Source of the DNA: JAJEFO01 sp965209045
Lineage (GTDB): Bacteria > Pseudomonadota > Alphaproteobacteria > Rhodobacterales > Rhodobacteraceae
Assembly (NCBI GenBank): GCA_965209045.1
Contig: CBDBPW010000002.1
Span: forward strand, 682,001 to 746,000
Direction of reading: 5' to 3'
DNA length: 64,000 nt
The position numbers and the translations under genes were made by a program. The notes under the pieces are model-generated. The model saw nothing but the letters and a program-made list of their open reading frames with translations. It had not been told where the DNA came from and searched no databases. This document shows, piece by piece, positions 59,998-64,000 of this stretch. The first letter of the stretch is position 1, and each line of letters opens with the position of its first letter.

Positions 59998-60744
59998 ATG
60001 CACTTCGACGTGGTCGACCTTGAGGCCTTCTATGGCAAGACCCGTCTCGGACGGATCGCGCGACGCGCCATTCGGGCACGCATGCGCGAACTCTGGCCCG
60101 ATGCGCGGGGGCTGAATGTCCTGGGATTCGGATTCGCGGTCCCGCTCCTCGGGCCGTACCTCGATGCTGCGCGTCGCGTGACAGCGCTGATGCCCGGTCG
60201 GCAGGGCGTGAGGCGCTGGCCGCCCGGGCAGCCGAACGTCTCGGTACTCTGCGAGGAAACCCTGTGGCCAGTCGAAACCGACAGCGTTGACCGGCTGGTC
60301 GTCCTTCATGGGTTAGAGGCCAGCGAACACCCGATCGCGCTTCTCGATGAATGCTACCGTGTGCTCGCACCCGAGGGCCGTGGCATCCTTGTCGTGCCGA
60401 ACCGCGCCGGGCTCTGGTCGAGTCGCGACGCGACGCCTTTCGGATTCGGACGGCCCTACACGCTCGGCCAGCTTGAAGGCATGCTCTCCGCAATCGGCCT
60501 TGTGCCGAAACGGCATCTTGCAGCGCTTTACCAGCCACCCAGCGAAAGGCCATTCTGGCTCAGGACCGGCCCGTTCTGGGAAAGGCTGGGCGCACGGGTC
60601 GCAAATCGCTTCGCCGGGGGCGTCATTCTCGTCGAAGTCACCAAGCAGGTCCCGGCACCGCCCCGGGCCGGTTTGGCGGAGGCGATCAAGCGTCCCCTCC
60701 GCGTCCTGGACGGTATCGCGGTCCCCGGACCCAAGCCGGTCTGA
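59998..60744 (+). CDS. Class I SAM-dependent methyltransferase-like protein
   Basis: 248 residues, ATG 59998 preceded by GGGAGAG. The Rossmann-type core is seen in LNVLGFGFAVPLLGPYL, DRLVVLHGLEASEHP and ECYRVLAPEGRGILVVPNR, matching methyltransferase_11. The SAM motif I lacks the usual acidic E/DxGxG spacing (VLGFGFAVP), so activity is not certain. It is next to gloB in divergent arrangement, common in Rhodobacterales. Confidence 0.85.
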   Translation: MHFDVVDLEAFYGKTRLGRIARRAIRARMRELWPDARGLNVLGFGFAVPLLGPYLDAARRVTALMPGRQGVRRWPPGQPNVSVLCEETLWPVETDSVDRLVVLHGLEASEHPIALLDECYRVLAPEGRGILVVPNRAGLWSSRDATPFGFGRPYTLGQLEGMLSAIGLVPKRHLAALYQPPSERPFWLRTGPFWERLGARVANRFAGGVILVEVTKQVPAPPRAGLAEAIKRPLRVLDGIAVPGPKPV

Positions 60745-60872
60745 ACAGGATCAGGTGGAATCGGCGAGAAGTCGCCACCCGTCTCGCATTTGCAACGCTG
60801 CATTCCGTCGCACCCGGACCAAGTGACTGGAATGCGGCGAGAATCGCGTTTCGGGTCAGGTTGCCTACCCTG

Positions 60873-60901
60873 TTGCGGCGCAGAATTTCCTCTGCTAAAT
60901 G
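60873..60901 (+). promoter_or_regulatory. Predicted promoter of the atp (F1) operon
   Basis: TTGCGG (60873-60878), 17 bp, TAAATG (60896-60901), about 90 bp upstream of atpH. The rest of the 247-bp gap holds short hairpins only. Confidence 0.5.
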
Positions 60902-60991
60902 ACCGCTGATCTGCTCGCGGGAATTGCCCGCCGACAATAGCCAATTGCGTCGGCGACCCGGCGGAAGCGGCAGGCTTGGGAAAGGGAACAA

Positions 60992-61552
60992 GTGTCGGAA
61001 TCCGCCTCAATTTCTTCGGGAATTGCCGCTCGCTACGCGACGGCCGTTTTCGAGCTGGCGAAGGACGGCGACGGGATCGACAGCCTCGAGCAGGATGTTG
61101 ACGCGCTGGATGCGGCGCTGTCTGAAAGCGGCGATTTTCGCAGCCTGATACGCTCGCCGATCTATTCCCGCAACGATCAGGAAAGTGCCGTTGCGGCAAT
61201 CGCCGCGCGCATGGAGCTCTCCGGCACGATGGCGAACGCAATCGGGCTGATGGCGTCAAGGCGCCGTCTATTCGTGCTGCCCCAGCTTGTCATCGCACTC
61301 CGTCGGCTCATCGCGGACGAGAGAGGCGAAGTGACCGCCGAGGTGCTCACCGCGTCAATCCTCACCGAAGAGCAGGGAGCAAGGCTTGCCGCCGCGCTCA
61401 AGGCGTCCGTCCGCAAGGAAGTGAAGATGAACGTTGCCGTCGATGAAGGCCTGATCGGCGGCCTGGTTGTCAGGGTGGGTTCGAAGATGATCGACACCTC
61501 GATCGCATCAAGGCTTGCGGCCCTGCAGAACACAATGAACGAGGTCGGATAG
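60992..61552 (+). CDS. atpH: ATP synthase F1 subunit delta
   Basis: 186 residues from a GTG start preceded by AAAGGGAA. The N-terminal helical domain begins GIAARYATAVFELAKDGD, and the C-terminal part has VNVAVDEGLIGGLVVRVG and KMIDTSIASRLAALQNTM, the standard OSCP/delta signature. It links F1 to the peripheral stalk. Its stop is directly followed by the atpA ATG. Confidence 0.95.
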   Translation: MSESASISSGIAARYATAVFELAKDGDGIDSLEQDVDALDAALSESGDFRSLIRSPIYSRNDQESAVAAIAARMELSGTMANAIGLMASRRRLFVLPQLVIALRRLIADERGEVTAEVLTASILTEEQGARLAAALKASVRKEVKMNVAVDEGLIGGLVVRVGSKMIDTSIASRLAALQNTMNEVG

Positions 61553-63091
61553 ATGACGATCCAAGCAGCAGAGATTTCTGCAATCCTCAAGGAGCAGATC
61601 AAGAATTTCGGCCAGGAAGCCGAAGTCGCCGAAGTGGGCCGCGTGCTCAGCGTCGGGGACGGCATTGCCCGGGTCTACGGCCTCGACAACGTCCAGGCTG
61701 GCGAAATGGTCGAGTTCCCCGGTGGCATCATGGGGATGGCGCTCAACCTCGAGAGCGACAATGTCGGCATCGTGATCTTCGGCACCGACCGGGACATCAA
61801 GGAAGGCGACACGGTCAAGCGCACAAACGCTATCGTGGACGTGCCGGCCGGGGACGCGCTCCTTGGGCGCGTAGTTGACGGTCTCGGCAACCCGCTCGAC
61901 GACAAGGGCCCGATCAAGACAGCCGAGCGCCGGGTCGCAGACGTGAAGGCGCCCGGCATCATCCCGCGCCGGTCCGTGCATGAGCCCATGGCCACGGGGC
62001 TCAAGGCCGTGGACGCCATGATCCCGATCGGCCGGGGCCAGCGGGAACTCATCATCGGCGACCGGCAGACCGGAAAGACCGCCGTGGCGCTGGACACGAT
62101 CCTGAACCAGAAGTCGTACAACGACGCCGCCGGCGATGACGAAAGCAAGAAGCTCTATTGCGTCTACGTCGCGATCGGACAAAAGCGGTCGACCGTCGCC
62201 CAGCTCGTCAGGAAGCTCGAGGAATCCGGCGCGATCGACTACACGATCGTCGTTGCCGCCACCGCATCCGACCCGGCTCCGATGCAGTTCCTCGCGCCCT
62301 ATGCCGCTACGGCAATGGCGGAGTATTTTCGGGACAACGGCCGCCATGCACTGATCATCTACGACGATCTCTCCAAGCAGGCCGTGTCCTATCGCCAGAT
62401 GTCGCTCCTGCTCCGCCGCCCGCCCGGACGCGAAGCCTATCCAGGCGACGTATTCTACCTGCACTCTCGGCTTCTCGAACGCTCGGCGAAGCTCAACGAG
62501 GACAATGGCGCCGGATCACTGACGGCACTGCCCATAATCGAGACCCAGGGCGGGGATGTGTCGGCCTTTATCCCGACCAACGTGATCTCGATCACCGATG
62601 GCCAGATTTTCCTTGAAACGGACCTGTTCTACCAGGGTATCCGTCCGGCGGTAAACACCGGCCTCTCGGTGTCGCGCGTCGGCTCGTCCGCCCAGACCGC
62701 CTCGATGAAGTCGGTCGCGGGATCGGTGAAGCTTGAACTTGCCCAGTACCGCGAAATGGCGGCCTTTGCACAGTTCGGCTCGGATCTCGATGCAGCGACA
62801 CAGCGTCTCCTGAACCGTGGTGCGCGACTGACGGAGCTAATGAAGCAGCCGCAGTACTCGCCGTTGACCAACGCGGAAATCGTCTGCGTCATCTTCTCCG
62901 GCATCAACGGATATCTCGACGGGATCGAGGTAGGCGAAGTTGGACGCTTCGAAAGGGGCCTGATCAACCACCTGCGCTCCAAGCACCAGGATCTTCTCGA
63001 CTGGATCACCGCCGAGGATCCGAAGGTCACCGGCGATGCTTCCGACAGGATCAAGGCGGCCATCGACGAATTCGCCAGCGACTTCTCGTGA
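61553..63091 (+). CDS. atpA: ATP synthase F1 subunit alpha
   Basis: 512 residues, usual length. Walker A is GDRQTGKTAVALD, the alpha signature PAVNTGLSVSRVGSSAQ, and the catalytic arginine is in the SRVGS region. It forms the non-catalytic nucleotide sites of the alpha3beta3 hexamer. The start abuts the atpH stop; atpG follows 29 bp later. Confidence 0.98.
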   Translation: MTIQAAEISAILKEQIKNFGQEAEVAEVGRVLSVGDGIARVYGLDNVQAGEMVEFPGGIMGMALNLESDNVGIVIFGTDRDIKEGDTVKRTNAIVDVPAGDALLGRVVDGLGNPLDDKGPIKTAERRVADVKAPGIIPRRSVHEPMATGLKAVDAMIPIGRGQRELIIGDRQTGKTAVALDTILNQKSYNDAAGDDESKKLYCVYVAIGQKRSTVAQLVRKLEESGAIDYTIVVAATASDPAPMQFLAPYAATAMAEYFRDNGRHALIIYDDLSKQAVSYRQMSLLLRRPPGREAYPGDVFYLHSRLLERSAKLNEDNGAGSLTALPIIETQGGDVSAFIPTNVISITDGQIFLETDLFYQGIRPAVNTGLSVSRVGSSAQTASMKSVAGSVKLELAQYREMAAFAQFGSDLDAATQRLLNRGARLTELMKQPQYSPLTNAEIVCVIFSGINGYLDGIEVGEVGRFERGLINHLRSKHQDLLDWITAEDPKVTGDASDRIKAAIDEFASDFS

Positions 63092-63120
63092 ACTCTGAAC
63101 CGGCCTGAAGGACAGCAGGA

Positions 63121-63981
63121 ATGCCAAGTCTCAAGGACCTCAAGACGCGGATCGACTCGGTCAAGTCGACCAGGAAGATCACGCAGGCCATGCAGATGGT
63201 CGCAGCCGCCAAGCTGCGCCGCGCCGAGGAAGCCGCGTCGGCGGCACGGCCCTACGCCGAGCGGTTCGACGCCGTTCTGGCCGGATTGGCGCCCGGCATC
63301 GGCGAGGACGGCCCGAAGCTCCTGAAGGGCACGGGCTCGGACCAGACCTGGCTTCTCGTGGTCATGACGTCCGAGCGCGGGCTCTGCGGCGGCTTCAACT
63401 CCTCGATCGTCAGACTCGCAAAGGCTCGGGCCAAGAGACTTTTCGACGACGGCAAGACGGCAAAGATCCTTACCGTCGGAAAGAAGGGGCGAGAGCAGCT
63501 GCGTCGCGAATACGGCGACCACCTTGTCGGACATGTCGATCTCTCTGAGGTGAAGCGCGTCGGCTACGCCAACGCGCAGGACATAGCCTCGGACGTCCTT
63601 GGCCGCTTTGACGCCGGGGATTTCGACGTCGCGATGATCTACTTCAACAAGTTCGAGAGCGTCATCTCGCAGGTGCCGCAGGAACTGCAGGTCATCCCTG
63701 CAAAGATCGCGACCAGCGAAGACGCGACCGTCTTCGACTATGAACCTGGCGACGAGGAAATCCTGACCGAGCTGCTGCCGCGCGGCGTGGCGACGCAGAT
63801 CTTTGCGGCGCTGCTGGAAAACGGAGCGTCCGAGCAAGGCGCGCGAATGAGCGCCATGGACAACGCGACCCGCAATGCCGGCGAGATGATCGACAAGCTC
63901 ACGATCCAGTTCAACCGGACCCGGCAGGCGGTCATCACAAACGAGCTGATTGAAATCATTTCGGGCGCAGAGGCGCTCTGA
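63121..63981 (+). CDS. atpG: ATP synthase F1 subunit gamma
   Basis: 286 residues, the central rotor shaft. N-terminal helix MPSLKDLKTRIDSVKSTRKI and C-terminal helix MSAMDNATRNAGEMIDKLT are canonical. TSERGLCGGFNSSI is the conserved gamma segment. atpD and atpC should follow just to the right of the window. Confidence 0.97.
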   Translation: MPSLKDLKTRIDSVKSTRKITQAMQMVAAAKLRRAEEAASAARPYAERFDAVLAGLAPGIGEDGPKLLKGTGSDQTWLLVVMTSERGLCGGFNSSIVRLAKARAKRLFDDGKTAKILTVGKKGREQLRREYGDHLVGHVDLSEVKRVGYANAQDIASDVLGRFDAGDFDVAMIYFNKFESVISQVPQELQVIPAKIATSEDATVFDYEPGDEEILTELLPRGVATQIFAALLENGASEQGARMSAMDNATRNAGEMIDKLTIQFNRTRQAVITNELIEIISGAEAL

Positions 63982-64000
63982 AGCACCGGAGAACCATAGA

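Overview
The window reads as about 64 kb of a high-GC alphaproteobacterial chromosome, most likely Rhodobacterales (Rhodobacteraceae-like). The grounds are uvrC-pgsA-moaD-moaE order, 16S-tRNA-Ile-tRNA-Ala-23S-5S order, a GTTC-N7-GTT[C/T] LexA-type box, PhaR, msrPQ, a membrane-bound ferritin MbfA, and atpH-atpA-atpG. This is inferred from gene content; no database search was possible. Nearly all genes are housekeeping with tight spacing. The accessory part is about 37-51 kb.

Region by region. 1-8.7 kb, minus strand: partial hrpB, moaE-moaD-pgsA-uvrC, an SDR plus CaCA antiporter pair, a small zinc-ribbon membrane protein, an S49 peptidase and nadE. 9-16.7 kb: a secreted MORN-repeat protein, a GNAT acetyltransferase, leuA behind a promoter and a leucine-rich leader peptide that looks leaderless, a lysophospholipase-like hydrolase, an SCP2 protein, a TPR lipid/periplasm-facing protein and a Gfo/Idh/MocA oxidoreductase. 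17.0-22.5 kb: a complete rRNA operon on the minus strand with a recognisable promoter and boxA. 22.6-36.7 kb: two MFS transporters, msrPQ, an orphan imuB with a LexA-type box, class III alcohol dehydrogenase, a ClpP-like protease, mbfA, phoH, miaB, a 2-hydroxyacid dehydrogenase and an SH3 protein.

37.1-45.3 kb holds a tightly overlapped eight-gene minus-strand operon: flavin monooxygenase, two carboxymuconolactone decarboxylase/AhpD-type proteins, an octopine/nopaline-dehydrogenase-like enzyme, and a complete polyamine/opine-type ABC importer (binding protein, two permeases, ATPase). It looks like uptake plus oxidation of an N-substituted amino acid or amine. Just upstream is a truncated MFS transporter tail and then about 1.9 kb with no recognisable gene.

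47.2-51.1 kb is a nested mobile element. The outer element encodes a DUF4338 (DruA-like) domain fused to an ISAs1-type DDE transposase, with a -1 frame change at an A8 run. Its 3' part is interrupted by a 1,740-bp IS110-family element. Counting the CT core dinucleotide once restores the reading frame exactly. The IS110 element carries 12-bp subterminal inverted repeats, a long non-coding end and a perfect 22-bp hairpin.

51.2-64 kb returns to core genes: a VOC protein, a MATE exporter, phaR, divergent hemC/hemE, clpA, gloB, a methyltransferase and the start of the F1 ATP synthase operon.
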